This document shows positions 23,837 to 35,556 of a stretch of DNA of 64,000 nucleotides, in pieces. Every line of letters starts with the position of its first letter. The first letter of the stretch is position 1. Position numbers and translations under genes: made by a program. Where the stretch lies: contig CM030362.1 of assembly GCA_017893485.1 (NCBI GenBank), positions 183,480,175 through 183,544,174 of the forward strand, given 5' to 3'. Below the pieces are notes generated by a model. It saw only the letters and a list, made by a program, of their open reading frames with translations, ran no database searches and was not told the origin of the DNA. The stretch comes from Hemerocallis citrina. Its lineage: Eukaryota > Streptophyta > Magnoliopsida > Asparagales > Asphodelaceae.

Positions 23837-26800
23837 TGTAACACCCCGAATTCCAAATAAGGACGAATTCGAGATTCCACAGGATCTTTACTTCACTTCG
23901 TATAATTTTACAATGAATTTAAAACTTTTCTCAATAATACATCAGAGTTTAAAAATACAACTTGGTTTTACACAGCAGAAAAATGAAAGATTACAACACT
24001 GAACACAATAATACGACTTGTACAACTTTATCAAATAAGTCATCAAATGCATTATAACGGCTTTATTTCTTCCAGAATAATCCATTACTTTCATATCAAC
24101 CTGTGGGCACGTCAGTCACTTACAACTGAAGAAAATGTTATACCTGGCTATCCTATCTATGTCGGGAATAGTATAACGATCTCATAAAAAAACATAACAG
24201 TTGAATGAATAATAAAGTGTTAATGTGACTACGCTAAACATGTAAGTATATGTCATGCCTTAATGCCTAATGCACACAATTTATACTAGGATGACATTAA
24301 TACACACTTGTTCGGATTCTATGCATCCCATACTACACAGGTCCGAGGGCAAGAACCTACGTACTCCACAATAAAGGGCTCGATCCCTTGCCATGATAAC
24401 TACCCGGTAATATAAAACAAGGTTCAGATTATTCCACAAATTTGAATCCCAGCCCCGGAGTCCACTGCTGACTGTCATAATAGATCCCACATCGTGCGAA
24501 TCATCCCGTAAGTGACCCTCTAGCCCGGTATACGTATATACACTAGAGATGGCAAATAAAACTATCAGTCTGACTACTCAAGATCTCGGAGTACACCGCT
24601 GACCCGTCCTCATAACCCGGATTTAAAATATAATAGCTGTCTGCCACGGAGCAACCTCAGTCCACTAACTGCGTCTATAGCCTCGGATTCCACCGCCGAC
24701 TATATAGAGCACCCCACTTACGTTTGCCCAGGTTTACTACAACTTCACTTAAGTGCCTACTTACTTTATTCCTCAACATGAATAATTCTCCAACCTAGAA
24801 TTAGTTTTTGCCTTCTACCGGACTTAATCAACTTTCATCAAGATGGCTTCATAGTCACATCTCAAAATCACATCTCAACATTCTTTTATTTCAATAATGC
24901 CGGTAATGAGGGTTTCACTAACTCTAAATCTCAGTTTTTCATGTATAAGCATCATATGTATTCATACCCTCAATAATCAAGTCTTAATTAGCTCATCATA
25001 ATTCCATCTTTCAATTCATTCACAAAATCATATTTTTGCCACTATTCATGATCTATTCGATCAATTTCAACCACAAGTTCACTACATGAATTTATTGTAA
25101 CAAAGTCTAAATTATCAATACTTCAATTCACAAGCTATTTCTTAAACATGATACGATTGTGATTATTCTTAAAACATCAAAATACTACTTTCCATCACAT
25201 GATTCTATTCTCAAAATCTTATTTCTTTTTACACTCAAAAAAAAATATACAAAACTATCTCTTAGTATTTTCAACTCATTTTTGTATTAAAACTAGACTT
25301 GGTATTCTAAGATTTCTTTTATTCAAAATCTTAATATATGAAAAAGGAGTAAAAAAAAATTAAGAAGCTCAGGTTTCGAACCCAGCCTCTCTGGTCAACC
25401 CGGTCAAAGCCCAAACCCGGACTAACTAACCAGTAAGTCCATTGGACTTTGGTGTCGTTATTATAAGCAGAAATCTTCATATAGTAGTTCTGGGTTTCGG
25501 AAAATATTCAAAGGAAATAAAATAAATGTGACTATCAAGTTTTGAACCCAAGATCACTCATAAGAGATGTCCTCTAGTTAACCAGTAAGTCCAAGTGTAT
25601 TTTCTGTTTAGAAAAGTACAAATGTTATTTTTTGTTCAACTATCCATAAAGTATGTCTTTTTTCATAAAATGTGTTTATTCAAATATCAATTTTTTCAAA
25701 GAAATTTAGGAATAATTCTTTCCTTGATATTAGATAAAAAGATAGTAACTAATAAAATTTTCAATTCATTAAAAATACTATTTTTCACTTATTTGAAGAA
25801 ATTCCTTTTTCTTATCTTTTTTTGCAAAACTTAGATTTTTCTTTAAGAACTAATTTCTACCAAAGAAGGTAAAAACTAGTACCCGTGCCTATTTGGTCAT
25901 AATCTCGTTTCGACATAAATTATATTTTATAATGAAAATAAAAGATGCTTTTTCATGCAATAGTTCCCATTCTTTTAGAAATAGAACCTACATATGTTGA
26001 CACATTATGAACTAACGAAATTTCATTCTTTCTTCTTTCTTATAAGTCTAATGTGGTCAACAATATTATATGCACAAACTTTTACAACTTACCAACATGG
26101 TTTATACAAGAATTTCTTTTCTTTCATTAGCATGCATTTGTCACAATAAAACTACTTTTGCATCTATTATACTCGCATGATTCTCATTTGTTGATTTCAC
26201 ATCGAATTTATTTCCATATATTAACACTATTGTAAGCACAAGACTAAGCACACAAATTAGCATGGTTCAACAATCAAGTAATTCTTTAGTTGGCATGGTA
26301 TAATTCCTTTTTCTACTTAATCACATCAACCACAACATCACTTTATACTAACATGAATTTTATCTATTCATATCAAGATTCTTCTCATACTACTCATTTT
26401 TAGCATGTATCATTCTACATAAAAAAATAAGGAGATCACCCACTAATACGATATTGATCTATTTACTAAGATAGGATTTTTCATTACAACCAATGCATAG
26501 ATTTTTTTCTAATTTATCATATAAAAATATAGTACTCATTTACTATCATTATCATGCAAGGTTCTAAAGTTAGAAAACATGAGAACACCCACCTTATAGA
26601 AGCTTGAACAAAATGAAAGGAAAGAATGTGGCACTACTTCTAGCTCCAAGATGACTCCTAGCAATGGCTTCCTTTTACTAGCAAGCTCCTTCTGCAAAGT
26701 AAAAGAACTCTCATCCTCTTTCTTTTTCTTTCTTACTTTCTTTTTTGGTTTTTGTTTTACTTTTGGTGTGATGAAAAGAGAAGAGAATGGTGTGCTATTT

Positions 26801-27344
26801 ATAGGTCTAGGTTAGGGTCTCATTTGCATAATCCTTCACCCTATTAACTCTCCATTTAACACATTCAATTCTTCATTTTCATAACCCCTCCCTCAACCTC
26901 TCCAAGCTTAACTTTCTCCTCTCTCTCTCTTATGCATGAACCCCCCCCCCCCCCCCCCCCCCCCCAAGTACAAGAATCCATCTAGGTACATTTGTGTGCT
27001 TATGCACTCATGTACATACAACTAGGTACTTTCTAAATGTGTACTAACACTAGTAACTTGTCATGTGTTTGTGCATGATCAACAAAAATGTGATTTTATT
27101 AGTGGGCTAGCTTAATGGGCTTAACAATTAATTAATTAGTTTAATTACTTAGTGGGCCCCTCCCTATTGGGCTAGATTTTATTTTAGATCCATGGATCAA
27201 AAGGAGATTAATTAATCTTATGCATGCAAACCAAAATAAACAATGAGAAATTAAATTTAGAATAATACAAAAATAACACATGCATCATACATGCAACATA
27301 AAAAAATACATTTTTTAAATTTAAAATAAAAGTGGGGTGTTACA
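23837..27344 (-). repeat. Solo chromovirus-like LTR, 3508 bp
   Basis: It begins TGTAACACCCCGAATTCC and ends GTGGGGTGTTACA, flanked by GTAAA on both sides (23832-23836 and 27345-27349). Orientation is minus: the reverse complement carries a TATA box (CTATAAATAG, 26795-26804) and then the GGGATGCATAGAATCCGAA segment shared with the Tekay LTR near 40189. A run of 25 C (26941-26965) lies about 137 bases upstream of the TATA box. Two tRNA-like modules lie at 25370-25600. Confidence 0.88.
25370..25600 (-). other. Two tRNA-like modules inside the solo LTR
   Basis: On the minus strand GGACTTACTGGTTA is followed by a B-box-like GGGTTCAAAAC (about 25542-25595), and again GGACTTACTGGTTA by GGGTTCGAAACC (about 25375-25443). 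The spacing of A-like and B-like boxes fits tRNA or SINE heads. They are weaker than those at 38853 and not functional tRNA genes. Confidence 0.45.
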
Positions 27345-27349
27345 GTAAA

Positions 27350-27694
27350 CCCACAATAAACCAACGAAAGAGATAAACAAGGTATAATACGATAACAAGG
27401 GATCTACTTGCAAGAATTTTAATGAGACTTGAATTTGATACAATTAGCAATTCATGAGGACGATGACTTACCTTATAAATGGTGAAAACGAATATCAATA
27501 ATAACGGGATAAGGATCCTGAATCAACGAACCCACGAACACACGAACCCCTAAGATAGCACATGTATAATACGTGCACAAAAGGGACTCAAGCAATCACA
27601 GCAAAGCCAACAATCACAGAGACAAGAGATAGCAGCAGCAACGTCAAAGGGGTCAAGGGCGGCTGTGGCAGACGGCGGCGGCGCTAGGCGAGGG
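27350..27694 (-). repeat. R1-family LTR, second segment
   Basis: This continues 21764-23836 after the GTAAA duplication. It matches the 7800-8000 area of the other R1 copy (AACGAACCCACGAACACACGA). It is cut at 27695 by the next LTR. Confidence 0.75.
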
Positions 27695-30600
27695 TGTAAT
27701 ACCCCGCAAAATAGCATATGACTATTTTTGCATAGTAATCTGTGCACGTCTGAGTATTGCACACGATTACATATTTTTCTAATAGTTATCCATTTTAATT
27801 GAGAGATTTCAGACATATAAGCTGTTAAGACAGACTCGGGATATCTTCTCGATTAAACTGTGGGTTTGTCCCGATTGTTCTGACCAGACAATTTTCGGGA
27901 GAAAAATATAGTTTCTATAAAACATATATTTTTATAGATTTTAATTTATATATATTGGTCATTTTTAATTTGAACTAGTGCTTGAATTGAATGTAGATTG
28001 GAATTGTGCACAAGGGTTAGAATTAGGGTATGATGACCTAGGGTCCCTTGACCTAACCTAGGGTTAGGAACCCTAGCATCATATGATCATAGCTTAGATC
28101 TTGATAAAGATCCAATGGTGAGAATAATTCACCATGTGTGTGTGTTGACTTTGAGATGAGAAGTTTCTAAAAAACATCCCAAAAGCTTCTAGGAGATGTG
28201 TGTTGTCTTTATCTCCTCCATCCATCCCCACTCAACTCAACCTTACCCCATCCTCCCCCTCAATCCAATTCTGGCCTACACCCCAAACCCTAGCTTCCTC
28301 ATTCCTATAAAATCCCCATTTCTCCTCACTCTCTCATTTTTCTTTCACTTGTTCTTATTCTTCAAAAAAATATAGAAGAGAGAAAAAGAGAAGGAGAAAA
28401 AAATAAAAGAGATGTTTTTTTGTAGTAGAGAATTGGTAGGGAAGAAGAAGTGTAGTATGAGTTGTGGAGCTTCTACAAGAGCAAGGGTGCAAGCTTGAAG
28501 AGGAAGGAGCAAGCAAGCTACAAGGAGGAATTTTCTTGCAAATTACAAGTGGGTGATCTCCCTCAACTCTAAAAGATTTATTTTTTTGATGTGTGTGTGA
28601 ATTCTTAGCTTGTGGTAGTATTTGGAAAATTTTTACAATCATGTATGATAAGTGAAATACTAAGAAAGATAGTTGTATGGTAAGAACAAATTTTTATAAG
28701 CTTTTGTTAAGATGCATGCTTGTGAGGGTGAGTTTGGGAATTTCTTGCGCCCAAACAGTTCGAAATTTGGGGCTCAAATTTGGGAGAATTGTTTTTCTAA
28801 ATATTTAGTGCATCCGTGAATTTTTTTCATAATTTTTGGAAGCAATTTGATAGCCCAAACATCAGACCCAATCTCGGGCAGTAAGCAGCCGAATTTGCTG
28901 CTGGCTGTGTGAAATTTGCTGTGCATTCTAGATTTTGTATCTCAGTGTAGCCTAGGTATTTTAATCTGAATATTTTTGTGAACACTCCTGTATGTGTCTA
29001 AAGCTATAGTATTAAATTTCATAATTTTCCAATGTCTTTTGATATCTGAAAGAAATGGTAGAATATAACTGGTCTGGAAGTTGTGGCTGAAGCTGACTGT
29101 TTTTGGACTGAGGTTCAAAAGGTCATAAATCCTTGTGTGTCTATGATATTGTTATGAAATGTTCGGAGTAACTTATGGTATGAGTCTATTTGATGATTCT
29201 AAAATTTTAGAATTTTTAGAGGTCATTTAATGAGGTTTCAAAATTATTTAGTAAGAGGTAGTAAATACCCTATGGAAAGAGCAGCTAAAATTTTGTGCAG
29301 TGTTTGAGGGGTCATAACTCATTGTGCGAAATGAATCTGAATATGAATTTTGAACAAAATGGAATAGTATATGTGTGGATTAAGAATCTCAAATTTCATG
29401 AGCATTCAACTTAAGGTTGAATTGTTATTGAATTTAAAAAAGAACTAGGTTCAGCCTAGTGCAAATCGACTGGTCTGTGAAGATGAAAAATTCTGGAATT
29501 ACGTTAAGAATTTGTGAATTTGACCAATTAGAGAGTTGTAGTATGGATTCATAGCTTTCTAACCCAACTGGAATTTTTTAATTCCAGTTTGTAGGTTGAG
29601 AGTTATGATTTTTTCAAGACTGGAGCAGATCCAGTCTAGTTAAGACCCTATTTGTTGAAAGAATTACTTTTTTCCTGAATGTGCACTTTATAGAGATTGG
29701 TGTTTTTGAGGTCTTTACTGATGGAATCTGAGAATGTATTCGGCTAAGAAGTTGTAGTAGACACTTCCACCTTTCTATAAAACCCAGAATCGAGTAATTC
29801 CGATGAGTGGGCAAACTTTTATGATATCGGAAAGGTGCAGCGAGTGCAGGAAGGAACATACCGTTGAGGGTATATGATGTGTTTAGAGATTCATGATGAT
29901 TGAATTTAAAGAAAATGGTTAACTGGAGAGTTCTAGATTAGGATCTTATCTTTCCAGAATGGGGGATATCAAGCAATTTCAAATTGTGTGCTGGAAGTTA
30001 TGGTCGCTGCAAGTATAGTAACCTGTTGTTTAGTTTGACTTCGAGCTTAAGGTAGCTCGGGGACTTGAGTTATTTAAAGAATTGACGGATTCGTCCACTA
30101 GGAGATTGCAGTGGATCTCCCTACCCTTATAGAAGTATGATTGTGTAGGATTCTAATGAGCGTAGTTTGAATTACAGGTACTGCTATTTCTTAAACTATT
30201 CTATTAGACAATTGATGAGGAACCCTCTGCATACCACAGTGTGGTGATCATGAGCTATTAAGTCTCAAAAGAGGTTTTAGCATTTTCTCTGGAACTTAGA
30301 CAAGTTCCTGTGCTTAGTACTCATGGTTGACATGAGTAAGTTGGGTTATAGCTCTGGTCGGATTGTGATTGGTGTCTCGATGCCTGAGTCTATCAAATGG
30401 TCAGAAATTTGTGATTTTGTATATGCTTACCTTCATTTGAATTATATTGCATCCTTGGGGCGCCGTTGGAATACTCACCGAGGGTCACGGGCCGGGATTA
30501 TTTTGTTTGCTGACCTGTGAATGTACTGGGAATCAGTGGATGTGATTCCCATGATGACTGTTATTTTGACAATCAGTCAGGCTCGGCATTGATTATTCAA

Positions 30601-30990
30601 ACATCATGTATGATTTTAGGTAACCTCATGTTTTCTGCAAACTGCATTGATTATGTTTCCTTATTTTTGTTTCGCTTGAAGACCGAATTCGTGTTAGAGG
30701 TGATTCCCAATAATCCGATTTGTTCTGAGAATTGGCACTAGGTAGTGATGACCATGGGATTGTCTCTTCCTATCATTAGGAATACATGTTGTGATGCGTA
30801 TCTTGCACTGTTGATTCTCGAAGTACCTTGGTAAGAACGAGATATCGATTTCCTGGCAGATAGGGGGTTTTAGACCTTCGATATGTGGTGGACACGAACA
30901 GATCATATTGGATCTTCTGCATAATGGACATGCTGCAGTGTATTTGTAGGTTCGTCACGGCTTTTGAGTGGGGTCCGGGCACCGGGCATT
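27695..30990 (+). repeat. Chromovirus-like LTR (Tekay2), 5' part
   Basis: It starts TGTAATACCCCGC after GAGGG, its expected left target duplication. A TATA box (CCTATAAAATCCCC, about 28305) is followed by a leader. The sequence differs from the Tekay LTR at 37307 apart from the first 12 bases, so it is a separate family. It is broken at 30991 by an Athila LTR. Small frames at 29614, 30323 and 30776 are not recognised as genes. Confidence 0.7.
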
Positions 30991-31673
30991 TGATGTGTCT
31001 AATTTTTATATAAATATTTGTACTCATTTACCCTAAAAAATTGCTTGTATTCATCTATTCTGTTAATAATTTATCTTATTTTAATAGATTTTGATTAATT
31101 AATTATTTTTTTGAAGGAATATAATATTTGATGCAAAATGTGAAAATTTTTGGTAAAAATCAACAAACAAAACAAGCACAATGATAGTTAAATTTTTATT
31201 GATTTGATGAATTTCAAATTTTATAATTTGGTTCTAGAAAAAGTCAATAGAAAATATTATTATCAATTTATATAATTTTAAAAGTACAGTACGGATTGAT
31301 GGAAGATGAAAGAGTTAAAAAATTAGTTAATTAGATTAATAGATTAATATTAATATAAATATTCTAATTAATTAATTAATTAATTAACTAAACTAAATTA
31401 CCTAACCCTAATCTACCTTTTCCTATATAAAGAACATGTGTTAGTTGGTAGGTGACAGGAAGGAAGGGGCGTGCTTGAGTGGCAGCGCCAAACCCAAGAA
31501 ATCAAAAGGGAAAAGGAAAAAAAGCAAAAAAATCGAAACAGAGGCGTGCAATTCAAGGGACAAAGAAGAAGCCAGCTTGGCAACGCGCTCTGCTGTGGCG
31601 GCTCGGAATTCAGAGACGACAGATAGAGAGATAGAAGATTTGATTGTATTTGCTGACTCACTTTTCGAGGCTG
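30991..31673 (+). repeat. Athila-B 5' LTR, first part
   Basis: It starts TGATGTGTCTAATTTTTATA, a typical Athila LTR beginning, after GCATT (expected left target duplication). A TATA box CCTATATAAAG lies at about 31423. The LTR is split by the Tekay element and resumes at 40644. The short open frame at 31445-31687 lies in the transcribed leader and is not accepted as a gene. Confidence 0.75.
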
Positions 31674-32101
31674 TTAGTGTCATGTAATATAAATAACTGC
31701 ATTAAGGACTAAGTGCACAATCACAACACAACATCAATAGGGTATTCCCTTTAGTTTGATATGTGACAAGTTTGTGTTTGTTAAATATGGAAAATCAGTT
31801 ATACTATTTCCGACATAGAGAGGATGGCCGTGTATAATATTCGTCGGTTGAGTAAACTAACGTACCCACAGTTTTGTATGCAGGGTAAATGTCATGATAA
31901 AGATTAAAGAAGAACTGATACTTAGAGATTATTCAATCTTCGGTTCAAATTTGCTTCCGCTGTAAAATGTAAAGTGTAAAGATTCTATGTAACTCTGATG
32001 TAAAGTGAAAAGTTTTAAATTCCTTGTAAAATTGTACGAAAGAAGTGTAAAAATCCTGTGGAATCTCGAATTCAGTGTATTTTGGAATTCGGGGCGTTAC
32101 A
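31674..32101 (+). repeat. Tekay 5' LTR remnant
   Basis: It matches 40215-40643 from TTAGTGTCATGTAATA to GGGGCGTTACA. The other 2.9 kb of the LTR is missing. Confidence 0.88.
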
Positions 32102-32104
32102 GAG

Positions 32105-32117
32105 TGGTATCAGAGCC
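32105..32117 (+). other. Tekay primer binding site
   Basis: TGGTATCAGAGCC, complementary to the 3' end of initiator Met-tRNA, three bases after the LTR end. Confidence 0.92.
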
Positions 32118-32259
32118 ACGCTTCATGCTAGTACAAATTTATAAGGAACGACACCCTAGAAGTGGACATTAGAGTGTGTGTTGAGTCTAGAGATTTAAAT
32201 GTAAGTTACTTACATTTGTGTTGCTCTATGATTTATGCTTCTTCCTCCCTATTTCTAAG

Positions 32260-32677
32260 ATGGCTGATCACTTCGACCCTGCTGGAGATGACGATTGGCA
32301 TATCATCGAGGAAGATTACTATCCTGGGCAAGCAGATTCAGAGGAAGAGTACTATCCAGGGAGACTCCGACGGAGAGGAATGGCCTGAGTCTCGAGAGAT
32401 CACTCCACCTCCGGATTCATCTGATAACTCTTCTGATGAAGAAGAAGAACCATTTCCAAGTAGTCTTGTGATATCTCTTCAGAGGCAGGTAGAAACACTG
32501 CGGGAGAGAGTCGGACTATTGGAGGTTCAGTTGGCAAAGCGCAAGGATGATTTCGCGGTTCTCAGTCATCGTGTATGGGAACTCGAGAAGAGAAAAAACA
32601 TGACCGATGTGCTAAAGGAAGAAATTGAAGAACTACGGGAAGAGCTTCGTGAAGCCAAGAGGAACCATAGGAGTTAG
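32260..32677 (+). pseudogene. Extra ORF upstream of Tekay gag (acidic, coiled-coil)
   Basis: An ATG at 32260 opens a very acidic frame (MADHFDPAGDDDWHIIEEDY) that shifts by one base near 32362. It then continues as an acidic Ser/Asp/Glu-rich linker and a C-terminal coiled coil (SLQRQVETLRERVGLLEVQL and KEEIEELREELREAK) to a stop at 32677. The total would be about 139 residues. It lies between the primer site and gag and is separated from gag by about 100 AT-rich bases. I do not recognise a family. The coiled coil suggests a multimerising accessory protein, which is inference. An alternative is a decayed N-terminal part of gag. Confidence 0.55.
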
Positions 32678-32781
32678 ACCGTTGTGTCGTCTACTGCTTT
32701 CATTTTGATGTCAAAAATATTTTAAATTCGAATATATAAAGTTTGAAATTCAATTAAATGGAAATATTGACTTAAAATTTC

Positions 32782-33834
32782 ATGTTTCACACTTCGAATT
32801 TAATGAATCTTTTGCATCAGAACATGGCTGGACGAAGAGTAAGGAATGGTGAAGGTCTGGATTTGGAAACAGAACTCGCGAGGGTCTATCAGACACTCAA
32901 TGCCGTGGTCATGAATCAGAACCAAGGAAGGGTACCTGCGAATCTGGTGCCCAAAGCAATCAAACTCGTGGAATCATTTAAACGGATGAAACCGCTGGTG
33001 TTTGAAGGGAAGTCAGACCCTGATGCGGCTGACAACTGGATCAGGCAAGTAGAGACTATCTTCGAAGTCTTGGAGACCCCTGAAGGCAGCAAGGTGAAGT
33101 TGGCGACTCTGCAATTTGAGAAGGATGCGGCTGTGTGGTGGCAGTCGATGAAGCGGACAATGGGAGGTTTAGTTCTTGGCTGGGAGGAATTTTTGGAGGA
33201 ATTCCGCAGTCATTACTTTCTTTCAGACGTCCAGGAGAAGAAGGCCATGGAGTTTCTATCACTGCAACAAGGTGGCATGTCAGTTAGGGAGTATGAGACC
33301 AAATTTACTCAGCTCTCGAGGTGTGCTCCCGAACTGGTAATGGATGAGGCGAAGAAGGCTCGTAAGTTCGAGCATGGATTGAGGCCGAGCTTGAGGCCCC
33401 GGATGATACCTCTTGGTATCAGAAGGTTTGACAAGCTGGTCAAACGTTCGGCAGGCACGGAAGCAGACATGGAGCAATTTCATATTGTTCAAAATCGGAG
33501 GAACAACTGGCAGTCTGGAAAGAGGCCCGCAAATTCTGGGAATTTCAAGGGTCAACCATCGGCACAAAGGTTCAAACTGACATGGGCGAACGCTATCAGT
33601 GTGGTTGGAGGACCCGGAAACAATGTTGTGAGACCTCCTGCGGTAAATTGCTACAACTGTGGTGAGACGGGACATTACCAATCTCATTGCCCCAAACCAC
33701 AGAATGGTAATTGCAATGTACCAATGCAGCAGACTGGGAAGAGACCGTACCAACAAGGGCGAGTATTTGCCTTGACCGAAGCTGATGCCGATGAGGTAGA
33801 TCATGTCATCACTGGTACGAGGGCGAATATTTAG
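32782..33834 (+). CDS. Tekay gag (capsid and nucleocapsid)
   Basis: A 350-residue frame without internal stops. The core matches the retrotransposon gag family: ESFKRMKPLVFEGKSDPDAA, then WWQSMKR, the FLEEFRSHYF helix and LSLQQGGMSVREYE. A zinc knuckle CX2CX4HX4C (CYNCGETGHYQSHC) lies near residues 291-304. Gag forms the particle and binds element RNA. The likely start is the ATG at 32824 (MAGRRVRNGEG), as the codons before it look like leader. The frame ends at a TAG just before the protease region and continues in the same frame after it. Compared with relatives, the stretch between knuckle and protease is unusual and may hold small rearrangements. Confidence 0.85.
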   Translation: MFHTSNLMNLLHQNMAGRRVRNGEGLDLETELARVYQTLNAVVMNQNQGRVPANLVPKAIKLVESFKRMKPLVFEGKSDPDAADNWIRQVETIFEVLETPEGSKVKLATLQFEKDAAVWWQSMKRTMGGLVLGWEEFLEEFRSHYFLSDVQEKKAMEFLSLQQGGMSVREYETKFTQLSRCAPELVMDEAKKARKFEHGLRPSLRPRMIPLGIRRFDKLVKRSAGTEADMEQFHIVQNRRNNWQSGKRPANSGNFKGQPSAQRFKLTWANAISVVGGPGNNVVRPPAVNCYNCGETGHYQSHCPKPQNGNCNVPMQQTGKRPYQQGRVFALTEADADEVDHVITGTRANI

Positions 33835-33840
33835 AGGTTC

Positions 33841-35556
33841 ATGTTGTTTCTTTTTCCCGTTTATTTAGTGAACTGTTACGTAATGGGTGTGTATTATGTA
33901 ACAAGAGAACTTTATTTGAATGGAATGAAAGCTGTTGTTTTGTTCGATACTGGATCCTCTCATACTTTTGTATCTCCTAAATTTGCTAAAGTGTTGGGAG
34001 TTAAACCGAAGATTTTTCCAGGCAAGATCTTAGCAGTAGCTACTCCAACAGGGGAGACTTTAACCACTGATCGGTACTATGCGGATTGCGAGATTGTGAT
34101 TGGAGACAGAATCTTCGGAATTGATCTAATTGAGCTGACTATCTTTGGAGCCGACGTTATCATTGGCATTGATTGGATGTCGGTGTACAGTGCAATCATT
34201 GAGTGTAAGACCAAGACAGTAACATTGAAGGCTCCAGGTGGACCTGAAGTCAATTTCCAAGGGAAGAAGAAGTGTTCTAGGTTGGTGGCAGCTATCCGCA
34301 AGAAAGAGATTCCTGTGAAAGTGCAAAGGATTCCTGTGGTTCGGGACTATCCGACTGTGTTCTTGGATGATTTTCCTGGGTTACCCCCGCAACGTGATGT
34401 AGAGTTCAGCATCACCATTCAACCGGAAAGTGCACCCATTTCTAAGGCACCGTATAGGATGGCTCTAGTGGAACAGGATGAGGTGAAACGGCAGATTGAG
34501 GAACTGTTGGAGAAAGGCTTTATTCAACTTAGTGCGTCACCTTGGGGAGCACCAGTGCTTTTGGTAAAGAAGAAGGATGGATCGATGAGAATGTGTATCG
34601 ACTATCGAGAGCTGAATAAGGTCACTGTTCAGAATAAGTATCCTATTCCCCGAACTGATGACTTGTTCGATCGTCTGCAAGGAGCTGCTGTTTTCTCCAA
34701 AATAGATCTTCGATCCGGATATCACCAAGTTCGAGTGAAAGCTGAGGATGTGCACAAAACTGCATTTAGAACTCAACATGGGCATTACGAATTCTTAGTT
34801 ATGCCATTTGGAGTGACGAATGCACCCGCAATCTTCATAGATTTGATGAATAGAGTTCTGAGGACGTTCATTGATTCTTTCGTCGTGGTGTTTATCGACG
34901 ATATCCTCATGTACTTTATGTCAGAAGATGAGCACACCGAGCATCTGGCAGCAGTTTTGAGGAAGCCGGAAGAGCAGGAGTTGTATGCCAAGCTGTCCAA
35001 GTGCGATTTCTGAAAATCTGAAGTGGCATTCCTAGGTCACATCCTTTCTAAGGAGGGAGTGGCAACTGATCCTCAGAAGATAAAGGCAGTGAGAGATTGG
35101 GCAAGGCCTACTACAGTAAAGGAAGTCAGAAGTTTTCTTGGAATGACTGGATACTACAGGAGATTCATTCAAGGTTATGCTCAGTTATCTGTACCGCTCA
35201 CTGGTTTGACCAGGAAGAATGTAAACTTCAAGTGGACTGAGCAATGTGAGGCAAACTTTCAGGAGTTGAAAGAGAAACTGACTACTGCACCTATTTTGGC
35301 TTTGCGTAGGGCAGGTGTTGAGTATGACGTTTACAGCGATGCTTCATATCGTGGGCTTGGTTGTGTCTTCATGCAAGAAGGAAGAGTAATCACTTATGGG
35401 TCTAGGCAACTACGACCACATGAGAAGAATTACCCGACTCATGATCTGGAATTGGCTGCGATTTTTTTTGGCTTGAAGCAATGGAGACACTACGTGTGCG
35501 GTCAGAAATTGAACATGTACACGGACCACAAGAGTTTGAAGTACATATACCAGTAG
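33841..35556 (+). pseudogene. Tekay protease, reverse transcriptase and RNase H (broken)
   Basis: Protease has [10 protein letters not shown] (about residues 34-43) and [12 protein letters not shown] follows with [44 protein letters not shown] and the FIDD catalytic motif ([11 protein letters not shown]). A TGA at 35011-35013 interrupts it in [17 protein letters not shown], where Trp is usual. RNase H then reads [34 protein letters not shown] and [10 protein letters not shown] before TAG at 35554-35556 (Gln usual). All catalytic residues of RT and RNase H are present, so only the nonsense codons break this part. Confidence 0.92.

Noticed and set aside
31445..31687. A Lys-rich frame in the Athila-B LTR as a gene
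   Set aside because: It lies in the transcribed leader of the LTR, has no recognised domain, and ends at the Tekay junction.
27695..32101. A single 4.4 kb 5' LTR of the Tekay element
   Set aside because: Only 31674-32101 matches the 3' LTR at 37307-40643. The start at 27695 belongs to another family, and an Athila LTR begins at 30991 and continues at 40644.
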